64,000 nucleotides of DNA from Adiantum capillus-veneris (lineage: Eukaryota > Streptophyta > Polypodiopsida > Polypodiales > Pteridaceae). Below the pieces are notes generated by a model that did not search any database, was not told the origin of the DNA, and worked only from the letters and a program-made list of their open reading frames with translations. The position numbers and the translations under genes were made by a program. Positions 21,678 through 33,550 of this stretch are shown here, one piece after another. Numbering within the stretch: the stretch's first letter is position 1; the number at the start of each line of letters is the position of its first letter. Where the stretch lies: assembly GCA_014529385.2 (NCBI GenBank), contig CM043969.1, forward strand, positions 23,730,446 to 23,794,445, given 5' to 3'.

Positions 21678-23351
21678 TCACATTTTCATTAGCCATGGTC
21701 TTCCTAGGATAAATGGATAACCACTTCCCTTGGTCGACATAACATAAAAATCCACCGCTTTCTTAATGCCAAAGGCCTCTACAAAGACATTTTTACAAAT
21801 GCCTACACACCTAGCCTTGCTATTGTTTGCCATTTTCACTTTGATTTCAGGTGTCTCATGGATGTGCATGCCTAGTCTTTGCATGAGTCCCTCTGTCATG
21901 ATGCAAATTTGTGCACCCTCATCCACTAGACCTTTCCTAACCAATCTCCCTTTGATGTAACAGTCTAGCACCGGTGTAATGTCCTCATTCTGTTCAGCTT
22001 GTGCAATTTTGACAACAGGCACACTCTCTTTTACCTTTCTCCTAGTGGTAACTACCCTTGTTAAATCCCTCCTAACTTGTGGACATAATGCAAGAAATTG
22101 AGGCCATGAAATATCAGGACCCTTACCTCTCATGTCTTCCAAGTTGTACGGAGCCATACCATGTCCAAGAGGGAAGTCTTGGAGGTTGATACGACATCGA
22201 GTCCTCTTGGTTTCCTTGGTTTCCTTTGCCTTCTTGCCTTGTCCATGGTCACTCTGTGATGTGACTCCTTCTTTCTCTTTACCTTTTCGTCGGCCACGCT
22301 TAATGCCATTGGCTTCCATGTCAACCTCATTTGAATTTGTCACCTCTACCACATGCACATTTGGATCTGGCAAAGGTGGAACTCCTTCTACCCCTTGTGG
22401 AGGTGGTCTTGGTCCATTTGGCCTTTGTAGAAGCCTTGGTTGTTGACCAGCTCCTTCTCCTGCATTCATCACTGGGTAATTCAAGTTAGGTCTCCCTGGC
22501 TCTCCACGGGGCCAAGGACAATTATACATCCCATGTCCAGACTCTCCGCAATTCCAACATTGCAAGACTCTCCTAGGTCGTGGGTCTCGCTCTTCAGACT
22601 TCTTTGCTTGTCCCTTTGGACCTACGGCTTGTGCAAGGTGAATTGACAGGCTGCTTAAGGATTCATTTAACTTCTCAATCACTTCAACCGTTACCTCAGG
22701 AAGCTCCTTAGATGTTGATGCTTGTGACTTACCTTTGGGTCTAAGACCTTCTATTGGAACCTCCCCCCTTAAGCACTTGAGTTTCCTATATTTCTCAGCA
22801 GCCCTAGTTTCAGCTGCATCAAAGGTAGCAGGTGCACCCGCCTCAACGTTTACCTTAAGGTCAGGAAAGAGTCCGGCTATGAACCTCTCCTTCTTTAGAA
22901 ATTCTGCACCATCACCAGGGTTAGCAACATTTCGTATCCATAGAGCCCAAAGACGTAGGAACTCTTGCTTGTACAAGTAGTAGTCATCTAAGTCTTTTTG
23001 CTTATGAGAAACAATGTCTTGCCATAGCTTTTGAGTGTTTTGGGGATCAAAGAAGTATCTCTTGAAATGATTGACAACTTCCATGTAATTTTCTTTAACT
23101 TCCTCAGGCAAAGAGTCAAACCAAGTGCTAGCATCTTTCCTAAGGACTACCTCAAACATTTCTACACGTTCTTGATCAGTTACTATCCTCTTGATACGAC
23201 AAGACATCTTGAAATTTGCCAAAAATAATTCTGCATCCTCTCCAGGCTCTCCAAAGAAAAGAGGATATCCAGACATTTGGCGTTGGTTCTCCATTGAATT
23301 GATTTCAAAGTGACGCGTTTTGTTTTTTCTTTCTTTAAAAGATCTACACAA
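21678..23351 (-). pseudogene. Gag and protease, array copy 2
   Basis: The 557-residue open frame holds the capsid-like domain, an intact zinc knuckle CWNCGESGHGMYNC, a basic linker and the aspartic protease. The protease motif reads VDEGAQ instead of VDGGAQ. The frame ends at the TGA noted above, just after FILGRPWLMKM, so the protease fold is nearly complete. The probable start is the MENQRQ Met at 23294. Confidence 0.88.
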
Positions 23352-23907
23352 TAATATTCTCTAAATTGCAATCTATTCTACAACAAAATAAAAATATTCA
23401 CATCAAATGACCTATGATAATCAATGAGAGGTAGGATGACAGGGTTTGGTGACGCGAGAATTTCTCCTACTCTTTGGGCACCAAACATGAACACCATACG
23501 TTGTTGAAAATGGATTTTTCTACTAATTGCAATGTTTATTCTAATGTGTGGAGTGAAATGAAAGGGAAAAACCTCTATTCTTGGGCCATTATCCATTGTC
23601 TATGCATGACCTTATGCTTAAAACAAAACAAAAATATAGACGTTCAAACTAAGGTCGTACCTAATGAGAGGCAAAATAAAAGGATTTACTGATGCGTTTA
23701 TCTCTGCCAACCTAAGAGGACCTAAAATTCTACGAATTACACGTTGAAATTGCAACTTAGTACTAACAATTATGTGTACCTTTTGCCTTGCAATGGGAAT
23801 GAAGGGATCATACAAATTCTCGTGATTCATGCAAGCTACTTGATTATGCTAAAGGTTGAGCCTACACAAAACATACACAAGCCTTTCCTCAGTGGGGGCA
23901 CCAAAAT
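23352..23907 (-). other. Leader and primer-binding site, array copy 2
   Basis: Leader between LTR and gag. The primer-binding site is at 23886-23903 and the block shared with the non-autonomous element at 23805-23850. No gene is seen. Confidence 0.75.
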
Positions 23908-24930
23908 TGAGGCGGTCCGGGGCGGGCAACAAGAGAGGCGACCTCTAAACACCCCTCAAGGCTCCCGTGCTGCTCAATTGGGGCTGGGGCAACCACGAGC
24001 ACAACACAACAACAAACCCACAGCCAAAACCAAACAAGATAGGGGCACCACCTAGTTATGGTATGCGAACTAGGACGCAAGAGAGATTTTGGCACAACCA
24101 AGAAGATGCACCACACAAAACACACAAACAACCTCACACCAAGACACACACAAACTGGACCAGAGAGAGCTAGAGCAAAGGGAAGAGAGAGAGAAAAGGA
24201 TCTTGGGTAATACCTTATTTGTGACTTGCAAATGAAGATGGTTCGTTATGATGCTATCGTAGAACTTGTATAAAACTCACTCAATGCTTAGTGATTGCTA
24301 AACATTGCCAAAACACACACACTGTCTTAGGGTGTGGGAGACCTCTCACCACAATACCCTCTTACAATGGACAAAAAATGGCAATGAAAAAACACACTAA
24401 AACACTTTCTAAATCAAGATCAACCGATAAAAACTCAAAATACACAAGTCACCTTGAATTCACCGAACCGTATTGCACAAATGGAAGGATGAAGATTTGA
24501 ACGTCGAATCACGCCTTTGATGCACCAAACCTCAATTTATTGATGATGAAGGAGCATATACAATAGTGGTTTTGAGATTTGTGGAACTCACGCTCTCTCA
24601 CTTACAATGTGTAGCTTGAAGGCTTCTCTCACACCAAGAGTGAAGCTCACAAGTGGTTGCTACACCTAAGTCTCTCCTCACGCATAGAGTGTTGGGGTGC
24701 TATGTGAGATATTGGAGGTTGTTTTACAAGAAGGAGAGGGGCCTATTTATAGGTTGGAGACCCCATATTAAGATTATTGGAAATCCTAATTTACAAGCTA
24801 ACAAATCAGGATTATGATTTTTTTGAATATCAAAACATTGCGGGCCTTCTTTGTCTGCTTGAGTCATGGGTGTGGGCTCAAAAGAGAGCATTATTGATGG
24901 TAGATAAGGTGAAAGTAAGTTTTAAGGAAG

Positions 24931-24983
<53 letters not shown>

Positions 24984-26588
24984 ACTATACATGTCTTGAG
25001 GTGAGGTGTCTTTTATGGTTAGGTCAATGCTATTTTGTGTTAGTATGTTAGTCGTTAGTAATCACTAGAAAGTTAATGTTACATTTACAATGGGTAGAGT
25101 GAGTGTATTTGATGAAGGAAGAGGGGTGAATTAAAAGAGAATCATTAAGATGGTGAAGCTTTGAAGAAGCTTGAACTCACCCTTGTGTAGATTGTGGAAA
25201 AAATGACCGCTGGTCTTCTTCTTCTTCTTCGCTTCTTTACGCCGCCGCCACGGTTGACCACCACGATGAAAAGAGGATTTGTTGATGAAAAATCCTCAAT
25301 TTGCAGAAGTTATCATGGTTAAGATGCTGAATTTTAGATATTTTAGGAGAGGTAAATGAAATTGTAACATAGAAGCAATAGAGAGAGACATGGAGAGGGT
25401 GTATGTATGTAGAGGTTCATAAAAGAACTATAGGGATGAGAGAGAAGGGTAATGGTGAAGAGGGTGGGAGAAGCCATGGAAATTGCAGGTTTGAGTGAGG
25501 GAAGGAGAGGGAGGGATGTGTAAGAGTGAGTAGGTGTGTGGAAGGGTGAGAGAAGACTAAGGGCTACTTGTGAGAAAAGTGGGCAGACTGGGGTCCACTC
25601 AAAAAATCATAGCTCACCGCTGGTAGCTCCAAAAATCATGAAACAATTTGAGGTGATTATTCAAAGCGTGGGCTACAGTTTCTCTTTTGATCACCGCTCC
25701 AAATTCGGAGTGGAGATAGGTGCCAAAATTCTCACCAAAAAGCCTGTTTTTATGCCTGCAAAAGTCTTTTAGTGGCCCCTCCTTTGTTGAATTTGTACAA
25801 TGCATCCAAGAGTGAGCCCCTCCTTTGTCATATTATAATACAAAGCATTCAAGTTGCCCTTGACCCATGCATGGAGGAGGATTATTGGTGAAATAAGAAA
25901 TATATACATGGTGGGACTAGTGTATGGACTATTCATGGACTTTAGCTCAATGAGCACATGGTGTTAGAATAATGAGTAAAAATAATAATAAAAATATGGA
26001 GGAGTTATGGATATGGAAAGATATTGGAATCATATGATATGGTCCCTCCTTGAATTATTTTGGGTGAAAGAGGAAAAGGTATGCAAGTAAATAATATAAT
26101 AAACGTAACAATGAGTAGAAATCAATTTTTTGTTTTCACGAGGGTGAGGGTGAAAATGTGGGAGTGATTTGTATAAAGGAAAAAAATGAGGTTAGAGTAT
26201 GTACATATTGGCAAAAAATATACTTATGGTGTAAGAGGATGAAAGAAGGTGTACATAGGTTTAATAAAACACACACCCAAGTAGAAATATTTAAATAAAA
26301 TACCAAAATAATTATAAAAAATCCCTATATTTAGGCCATATATACAATGAAATATTTACACACAAAGAGGCCATAATATACTTTTATTTTTTATTTTTTT
26401 TATTTTTTTGGCTCACCTAGCCCAGTGACTAGCTAGCTGAGGGTTTTTAAGAAGATATGGGAAAAGCCCTCTAACTCACACACGCCTATGTACAGTGAAA
26501 TGGTAGGGATAGCCATAGCGTTTGGGTGAATTTGGTAGGGTGGAGTAATCTAGTATGGCAATTATGGAGAGCCGAAAAACGGCTATCA
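23908..26588 (-). repeat. Shared LTR between array copies 2 and 3
   Basis: The LTR is 2681 bp, TGAGGCGG...GGCTATCA on the plus strand. The TATA box is at 24744-24751 (minus) and the (GA)n tract at about 24934-24981, longer than in the neighbouring LTRs. It serves copies 2 and 3 at once. Confidence 0.93.
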
Positions 26589-26630
26589 TTAGCCTTTCCC
26601 CAGGATGATGGTATATTCATGTACCATCAT
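26589..26630 (-). promoter_or_regulatory. Polypurine tract and stem-loop, array copy 3
   Basis: The minus-strand tract GGGGAAAGGCTAA adjoins the LTR. The 9-bp arms are at 26605-26613 and 26622-26630, with the loop CATGAATA. Confidence 0.73.
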
Positions 26631-27131
26631 AGAGCATCTTTTCCAAAGAGAGTGCTTCAGAGTCCTTGACGAGATCTTCATTGTTTGGCCCCTCAGAATT
26701 TTGGCTGGAGTTACACTCATGCTTCATGTAACAATACTTACATGAGACAGCGGCCTTTGGACAGATCTTTGGTAGATCCTTTGGTAGAAGGCGACTCAAA
26801 TAGGGCTTCAAGCGATACCCGTTTACCTTCCTGGAGTGCTCTTTACCATTCAAGTCCATAAGCTGATAGTAACTAGAATTGAAAGCCTTCTTGACTATGT
26901 ATGGCCCTTGCCATCTAGTTTCAAACTTGGCATCAAAACGATTGTCAAGTCGATTGTCATACCTTAGCACAAGCTCTCCTTCCTTGATGCCTTTGTCCTT
27001 CAGTTTCTTGTCATGCGTTTCTTTCGCTTGTGTGGCTTTCCTCTTGTAGCACTCGTATGCTGCTTCTCTTTTCCACTCAAGCTCCACTAACGTAAGAAGT
27101 CGATCCATCCATACCTCTTGATCATCTTGTC
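26617..27131 (-). pseudogene. Integrase C-terminus, array copy 3
   Basis: The last 163 or so residues of the polyprotein: the helix with KETHDKKLKDKGIKEGE, the GPY/F-type module and the Cys-rich tail. It is separated from the catalytic part by a single missing base near 27131 (TGTGCTCC in the other copies, TGTCTCC here). Confidence 0.87.
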
Positions 27132-29594
27132 TCCTTTGCCATGAAGTCGCATTGTTGGAATGTTGAGCTCGATAGGTTGCAAAGCCTCTTGACCATAGAC
27201 CAAGTGAAATGGTGTGAACTCCGTGGCTTCCCTATATGTGGTTCGATATGCCCACAAGGCACCATCCAAGAAGTCATCCCATAATTTTGTCTTGTTTTGC
27301 ACCATCTTTCTAATGATTCCTGCAATGACACCATTAGCCTTCTCCACCAAACCATTTGACTGTGGGTAGTATGGTGTGCTATGACGATGTAGAATGTGAA
27401 GCTCTTCACAAACTTCTGTGAGCAAGCCCTTCCTAAACCCTGGACCATTATCAGAAACAATCTCCAAAGGTGTGCCAAATCTGCAACAAATGTGAGTGTA
27501 CACAAACTTGCTAACTGTCCTCTCATTCACTCTTGCCACACTTTGAGCTTCCACCCACCTAGTCATATAGTCTACAGCCACTAGAATGTAGAGTTTACCA
27601 TTTTTTGTCCTAGGCAGAGGACCCATAGCATCAATGCCCCACTTTTCAAAGGGTCCATTTGCAAGCACTATTTGCCTCGGGCCATGCACCAACCTTCTAT
27701 TTCCATTTATCTGACAATTGTGACAGCTTTTACACCAATGTTGAACATCCACATGCAAGCTTGGCCAAACATACCCCGCAAGAAAAATCTTCTTCACAGT
27801 TGATTCTTGGGAAAAATGACCACCACATGCCTCTTCATGCAAACCTTTTAGAATGGCTGGAATTTCCTCGATAGTTGGTACTCTTCTGCACACTTGATCC
27901 TTCCCTTTTTGATAGAGGGAGCCTTCTAGGAAGAGATAGAAACTTGCCTTCTTCATGAGTCTCCTCTTCTGAGCCTTCGTGAAGTCTTGTGGAAACTCAC
28001 CCTCCAAAATGTAGCCGATAATGGGAGCCAATGACTCCAATCCCTGGTATCTCGGTTGCTTGACAGCTGCTGCCACCATGATGACCTGCACTTCTCTCTC
28101 AACACATGTAACTGCTTGTTGTGCAAGTAAATCGGCATCTTCATTTTGTTTCCTCGGAATATGATATAGTTGCACTTCTTCAAACTGATTAAACATCTTA
28201 CGAATGGCATGAACTTTTGTCCTTAAGCTTTCATTCTTGCATGCCCAAATGCCTAAAATCTGTTTAACAATGAGAAGTGCATCTCCCTTTACCATGAGAC
28301 GTTTTATCCCTTGGCCAATGCACATCTTCAAACCATGAAGTAGTGTGTCGTATTCTGCTTCATTGTTGCTAGTTGAACCTGGTAGATTGACCTTCTCTTT
28401 CATGACCACCTCTCCACTTGGGTTGAGCAACACTAGCCCTCCCCCTGCTTTTCCTGTGGCTTGTCGAAAAGCTCCATCAAAGAACAAGGTAAAAGCATTG
28501 GGAATACTTTTTGGTGGTGGCAATGGTAGGGTCTTTACTTGAGGCACCTTAATTTCCTTCTCATGTACCCTATAAGTGAGAATCCCTGCCAATTGTGCAC
28601 ACACACTATCTTCTACCTTGAAAGAGTATTGGAACTCTTGCAACTCCATAATCCACTTTGAGATCCTAGTACTAAGATTCATTTGAGATGACACCCAAGG
28701 GAACAAATTTTCTGCAGTGAGAATTACAAAAGGTTTTGGTAGTAAGTAGGATCTAAACTTTCTCACCGCAAACATGAGAGAAAGCATCATGAGTTCTGCT
28801 TCTGTGTAGTCTCTCTCCAAAGCATTCATGACCCTACTAGCAAAGTAGATGGGTCGCATCCTTGTACTGTGGGGATCTTGTTGTAGCAACACAGCACCAA
28901 TTGTTTCCCTTCCAACACTAGAGCTAACAAAGAATGTGTACTCCCAACAAGGAGGCATGAGTGTTGGTAGCTCTGACAAAATGACTTTAATGTTACAAAA
29001 ATACTCTTCAAGCTCATCAGACCATGCAAATTCTACTTGTTGTGTCAACTTTTGCAAAGGATGAAGCAACTCCGAGGCTAAGTGAATGAAGCGTGACATA
29101 TACTTCACCTTCTGAATGAAAGAGATGACCTCCTTAAGACTCTTCGGTGATGGGAGCTCAATACGAGCCTTTGCCTTTGAAGGATCCACCTCAATGCCTT
29201 TATAGGAAACCTTGTGACCAAGCAAGATCACTTCATCCTCAGCTATGTGACACTTGTCGGGGTTGAGTTGACCTCCCATGTCATAGAGCTTCTTTAAACC
29301 TTCTTCTACCCTTTGTAGATGCAATGATTTTGAGCTATAAATGCAAAAATCATCAATAAAAACCCTAATGGACTTTCCAAAGAATGCTTGAAACACCATG
29401 TTCATGAAGCGTTGGAAAGTTGCAGGAGCATTTGTCAGGCCAAATGGCATGACTCTAAAAGCATAACAACCCCAAGGAGTGATAAAGGTTGTTTTCAATT
29501 GATCCTCCAATGCGATACCTATTTGAAAGTAACCCGAGTAGCCATCGCACACAGTGTACTTCTCATGACCAGCTACCTCATTTAGTATCTCATC
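27087..29594 (-). pseudogene. RT, tether RNase H, archaeal RNase H and integrase, array copy 3
   Basis: Best-preserved pol of the family. Numbering from the Met at 29552: RT with FIDD at 65-68; a gypsy RNase H whose first catalytic position is Ser (FFVSSSVG, about 207-214); an archaeal-type RNase H with D359, E398, D424 and D474; an integrase zinc finger with H572, H579, C610 and C613; and a D641, D701, E737 core, giving the D,D35E spacing. It reverse-transcribes the RNA, removes RNA from hybrids and integrates the cDNA. It follows in frame after the TAG at 29595-29597 with 14 codons before the Met. The frame is lost at about 27131. Confidence 0.92.
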
Positions 29595-31937
29595 CTAGAA
29601 TGGGAGGGGAAAGTGATCTCTTTTTGTTGCCTCATTGAGTGGACGATAATCCACACACACCCTCCACTTGCCGTTTTTCTTAGGAGTGACAACAACGGGA
29701 GAGACCCACTCTGAATTCTCCACTGGATAAATGAAACCTGCTGCTAGAAGCTTTCTTACCTCCTTGAGTAGAGCCTGCTCCTTAATGACTCCTAGCCTTC
29801 TTAGCTTTTGAGCCTTAGGTGTGGCCTCTGGCTTCAACTCAATCTTGTGTTGAACAACATCTACTCCACGCACATCGGTGTAGTCTTTAGCAAAAAGCCT
29901 CGAAAATTTCCTTAGCACACATTTGAACTCCTCTCTTTCATCCTTTGTAAGTGTTGTAGACAACATTCCTTCATCTTCCACCTTTTGGTTGTCTTGAGGA
30001 CCTACCTCCTCCAAGCCTTGACAAGAGGTCTCTTGGTTGCTTGGCTTAAACCTTACCCCCATGACCTCGATGGAAGACTCCTCTTCAGTAATGCTGCCGC
30101 TACTTTCTTCTTCTGAAGTGCTATCGGTCCAACCTTCTTCCGTCTCACTTTGAGATGATTCTTCATGGAGCTCCTCTTGGCGTTGCTCCTTCATGTCAAA
30201 GACAACCTTCTTATGATTGTCATTCCTGCAAATTAATTTCCCACTCTCCCAATCCTGCAAAGCTCGCATTTTCATTAGCCATGGTCTTCCTAGGATAAAT
30301 GGATAACCACTTCCCTTGGTCGACATAACATAAAAATCCACCTCTTTCTTAATGCCAAAGGCCTCTACAAAGACATTTTTACAAATGCCTACACACCTAG
30401 CCTTGCTATTGTTTGCCATTTTCACTTTGATTTCAGGTGTCTCATGGATGTGCATGCCTAGTCTTTGCATGAGTCCCTCTGTCATGATGCAAATTTGTGC
30501 ACCCCCATCCACTAGACCTTTCCTAACCAATCTCCCTTTGATGTAACAGTCTAGCACCGGTGTAATGTCCTCATTCATTTCAGCTTGTGCAATTTTTACA
30601 ACAGGCACACTCTCTTTTACCTTTCTCCTAGTGGTAACTGCCCTTGTTAAATCCCTCCTAACTTGTGGACATAATGCAAGAAATTGAGGCCATGAAATAT
30701 CAGGACCCTTACCTCTCATGTCTTCCAAGTTGTACGGAGCCATACCATGTCCAAGAGGGAAGTCTTGGAGGTTGATACGACGTCGAGTCCTCTTGGTTTC
30801 CTTGGTTTCCTTTGCCTTCTTGCCTTGTCCATGGTCACCCTGTGATGTGACTCCTTCTTTCTCTTTACCTTTTCGTCGGCCGCGCTTAATGCCATTGGCT
30901 TCCATGTCAACCTCATTTGAATTTGTCACCTCTACCACATGCACATTTGGATCTGGCAAAGGTGGAACTCCTTCTACCCCTTGTGGAGGTGGTCTTGGTC
31001 CATTTGGCCTTTGTAGAAGCCTTGGTTGTTGACCAGCTCCTTCTCCTGCATTCATCACTGGGTAATTCAAGTTAGGTCTCCCTGGCTCTCCACGGGGCCA
31101 AGGACAATTATACATCCCATGTCCAGACTCTCCGCAATTCCAACATTGCAAGACTCTCCTAGGTCGTGGGTCTCGCTCTTCAGACTTCTTTGCTTGTCCC
31201 TTTGGACCTACGGCTTGTGCAAGGTGAATTGACAGGCTGCTTAAGGATTCATTTAACTTCTCAATCACTTCAACCGTTACCTCAGGAAGCTCCTTAGATG
31301 TTGATGCTTGTGACTTACCTTTGGGTCTAAGACCTTCTATTGGAACCTCCCCCCTTAAGCACTTGAGTTTCCTATATTTCTCAGCAGCCCTAGTTTCAGC
31401 TGCATCAAAGGTAGCAGGTGCACCCGCCTCAACGTTTACCTTAAGGTCAGGAAAGAGTCCGGCTATGAACCTCTCCTTCTTTAGAAATTCTGCACCATCA
31501 CCAGGGTTAGCAACATTTCGTATCCATAGAGCCCAAAGACGTAGGAACTCTTGCTTGTACAAGTAGTAGTCATCTAAGTCTTTTTGCTTATGAGAAACAA
31601 TGTCTTGCCATAGCTTTTGAGTGTTTTGGGGATCAAAGAAGTATCTCTTGAAATGATTGACAACTTCCATGTAATTTTCTTTAACTTCCTCAGGCAAAGA
31701 GTCAAACCAAGTGCTAGCATCTTTCCTAAGGACTACCTCAAACATTTCTACACGTTCTTGATCAGTTACTATCCTCTTGATACGACAAGACATCTTGAAA
31801 TTTGCCAAAAATAATTCTGCATCCTCTCCAGGCTCTCCAAAGAAAAGAGGATATCCAGACATTTGGCGTTGGTTCTCCATTGAATTGATTTCAAAGTGAC
31901 GCGTTTTGTTTTTTCTTTCTTTAAAAGATCTACACAA
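29595..31937 (-). CDS. Gag-protease-RT fingers polyprotein, array copy 3
   Basis: The 780-residue frame is the least damaged of the three. Domains: capsid-like Gag at about 27-195, zinc knuckle C265-C268-H273-C278, a Pro-rich then basic linker, an aspartic protease with D477 in VDGGAQ, an acidic linker, and the RT fingers up to the TAG stop. The likely start is the Met opening MENQRQ at 31880, since the first 19 residues are not Gag-like. Gag is fused in frame to protease and RT, so no ribosomal frameshift is used. The TAG inside RT truncates it unless it is read through. Confidence 0.87.
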   Translation of the reverse strand: MCRSFKERKNKTRHFEINSMENQRQMSGYPLFFGEPGEDAELFLANFKMSCRIKRIVTDQERVEMFEVVLRKDASTWFDSLPEEVKENYMEVVNHFKRYFFDPQNTQKLWQDIVSHKQKDLDDYYLYKQEFLRLWALWIRNVANPGDGAEFLKKERFIAGLFPDLKVNVEAGAPATFDAAETRAAEKYRKLKCLRGEVPIEGLRPKGKSQASTSKELPEVTVEVIEKLNESLSSLSIHLAQAVGPKGQAKKSEERDPRPRRVLQCWNCGESGHGMYNCPWPRGEPGRPNLNYPVMNAGEGAGQQPRLLQRPNGPRPPPQGVEGVPPLPDPNVHVVEVTNSNEVDMEANGIKRGRRKGKEKEGVTSQGDHGQGKKAKETKETKRTRRRINLQDFPLGHGMAPYNLEDMRGKGPDISWPQFLALCPQVRRDLTRAVTTRRKVKESVPVVKIAQAEMNEDITPVLDCYIKGRLVRKGLVDGGAQICIMTEGLMQRLGMHIHETPEIKVKMANNSKARCVGICKNVFVEAFGIKKEVDFYVMSTKGSGYPFILGRPWLMKMRALQDWESGKLICRNDNHKKVVFDMKEQRQEELHEESSQSETEEGWTDSTSEEESSGSITEEESSIEVMGVRFKPSNQETSCQGLEEVGPQDNQKVEDEGMLSTTLTKDEREEFKCVLRKFSRLFAKDYTDVRGVDVVQHKIELKPEATPKAQKLRRLGVIKEQALLKEVRKLLAAGFIYPVENSEWVSPVVVTPKKNGKWRVCVDYRPLNEATKRDHFPLPF

Positions 31938-32493
31938 TAATATTCTCTAAATTGCAATCTATTCTACAACAAAATAAAAATATTCACATCAAATGACCTA
32001 TGATAATCAATGAGAGGTAGGATGACAGGGTTTGGTGACGCGAGAATTTCTCCTACTCTTTGGGCACCAAACATGAACACCATACGTTGTTGAAAATGGA
32101 TTTTTCTACTAATTGCAATGTTTATTCTAATGCTTGGAGTGAAATGAAAGGGAAAAACCTCTATTCTTGGGCCATTATCCATTGTCTATGCATGACCTTA
32201 TGCTTAAAACAAAACAAAAATATAGACGTCCAAACTAAGGTCGTACCTAATGAGAGGCAAAATAAAAGGATTTACTGATGCGTTTATCTCTGCCAACCTA
32301 AGAGGACCTAAAATTCTACGAATTACACGTTGAAATTGCAACTTAGTACTAACAATTATATGTACCTTTTGCCTTGCAATGGGAATGAAGGGATCATACA
32401 AATTCTCGTGATTCATGCAAGCTACTTGATTATGCTAAAGGTTGAGCCTACACAAAACATACACAAGCCTTTCCTCAGTGGGGGCACCAAAAT
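31938..32493 (-). other. Leader and primer-binding site, array copy 3
   Basis: The leader is 556 bases. The primer-binding site is at 32472-32489 (minus-strand TGGTGCCCCCACTGAGGA) and the block shared with the non-autonomous element at 32391-32436. No gene is seen. Confidence 0.76.
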
Positions 32494-33513
32494 TGAGGCG
32501 GTCCGGGGCGGGCAACAAGAGAGGCGACCTCTAAACACCCCTCAAGGCTCCCGTGCTGCTCAATTGGGGCTGGGGCAACCACGAGCACAACACAACAAAC
32601 CCACAGCCAAAACCAAACAAGATAGGGGCACCACCTAGTTATGGTATGCGAACTAGGACGCAAGAGAGATTTTGGCACAACCAAGAAGATGCACCACACA
32701 AAACACACAAACAACCTCACACCAAGACACACACAAACTGGACCAGAGAGAGCTAGAGCAAAGGGAAGAGAGAGAGAAAAGGATCTTGGGTAATACCTTA
32801 TTTGTGACTTGCAAATGAAGATGGTTCATTATGATGCTATCGTAGAACTTGTATAAAACTCACTCAATGCTTAGTGATTGCTAAACATTGCCAAAACACA
32901 CACACTGTCTTAGGGTGTGGGAGACCTCTCACCACAATACCCTCTTACAATGGACAAAAAATGGCAATGAAAAAACACACTAAAACACTTTCTAAATCAA
33001 GATCAACCGATAAAAACTCAAAATACACAAGTCACCTTGAATTCACCGAACCGTATTGCACAAATGGAAGGATGAAGATTTGAACGTCGAATCACGCCTT
33101 TGATGCACCAAACCTCAATTTATTGATGATGAAGGAGCATATACAATAGTGGTTTTGAGATTTGTGGAACTCACGCTCTCTCACTTACAATGTGTAGCTT
33201 GAAGGCTTCTCTCACACCAAGAGTGAAGCTCACAAGTGGTTGCTACACCTAAGTCTCTCCTCACGCATAGAGTGTTGGGATGCTATGTGAGATATTGGAG
33301 GTTGTTTTACAAGAAGGAGAGGGGCCTATTTATAGGTTGGAGACCCCATATTAAGATTATTGGAAATCCTAATTTACAAGCTAACAAATCAGGATTATGA
33401 TTTTTTTGAATATCAAAACATTGCGGGCCTTCTTTGTCTGCTTGAGTCATGGGTGTGGGCTCAAAAGAGAGCATTATTGATGGTAGATAAGGTGAAAGTA
33501 AGTTTTAAAAAAG

Positions 33514-33550
<37 letters not shown>

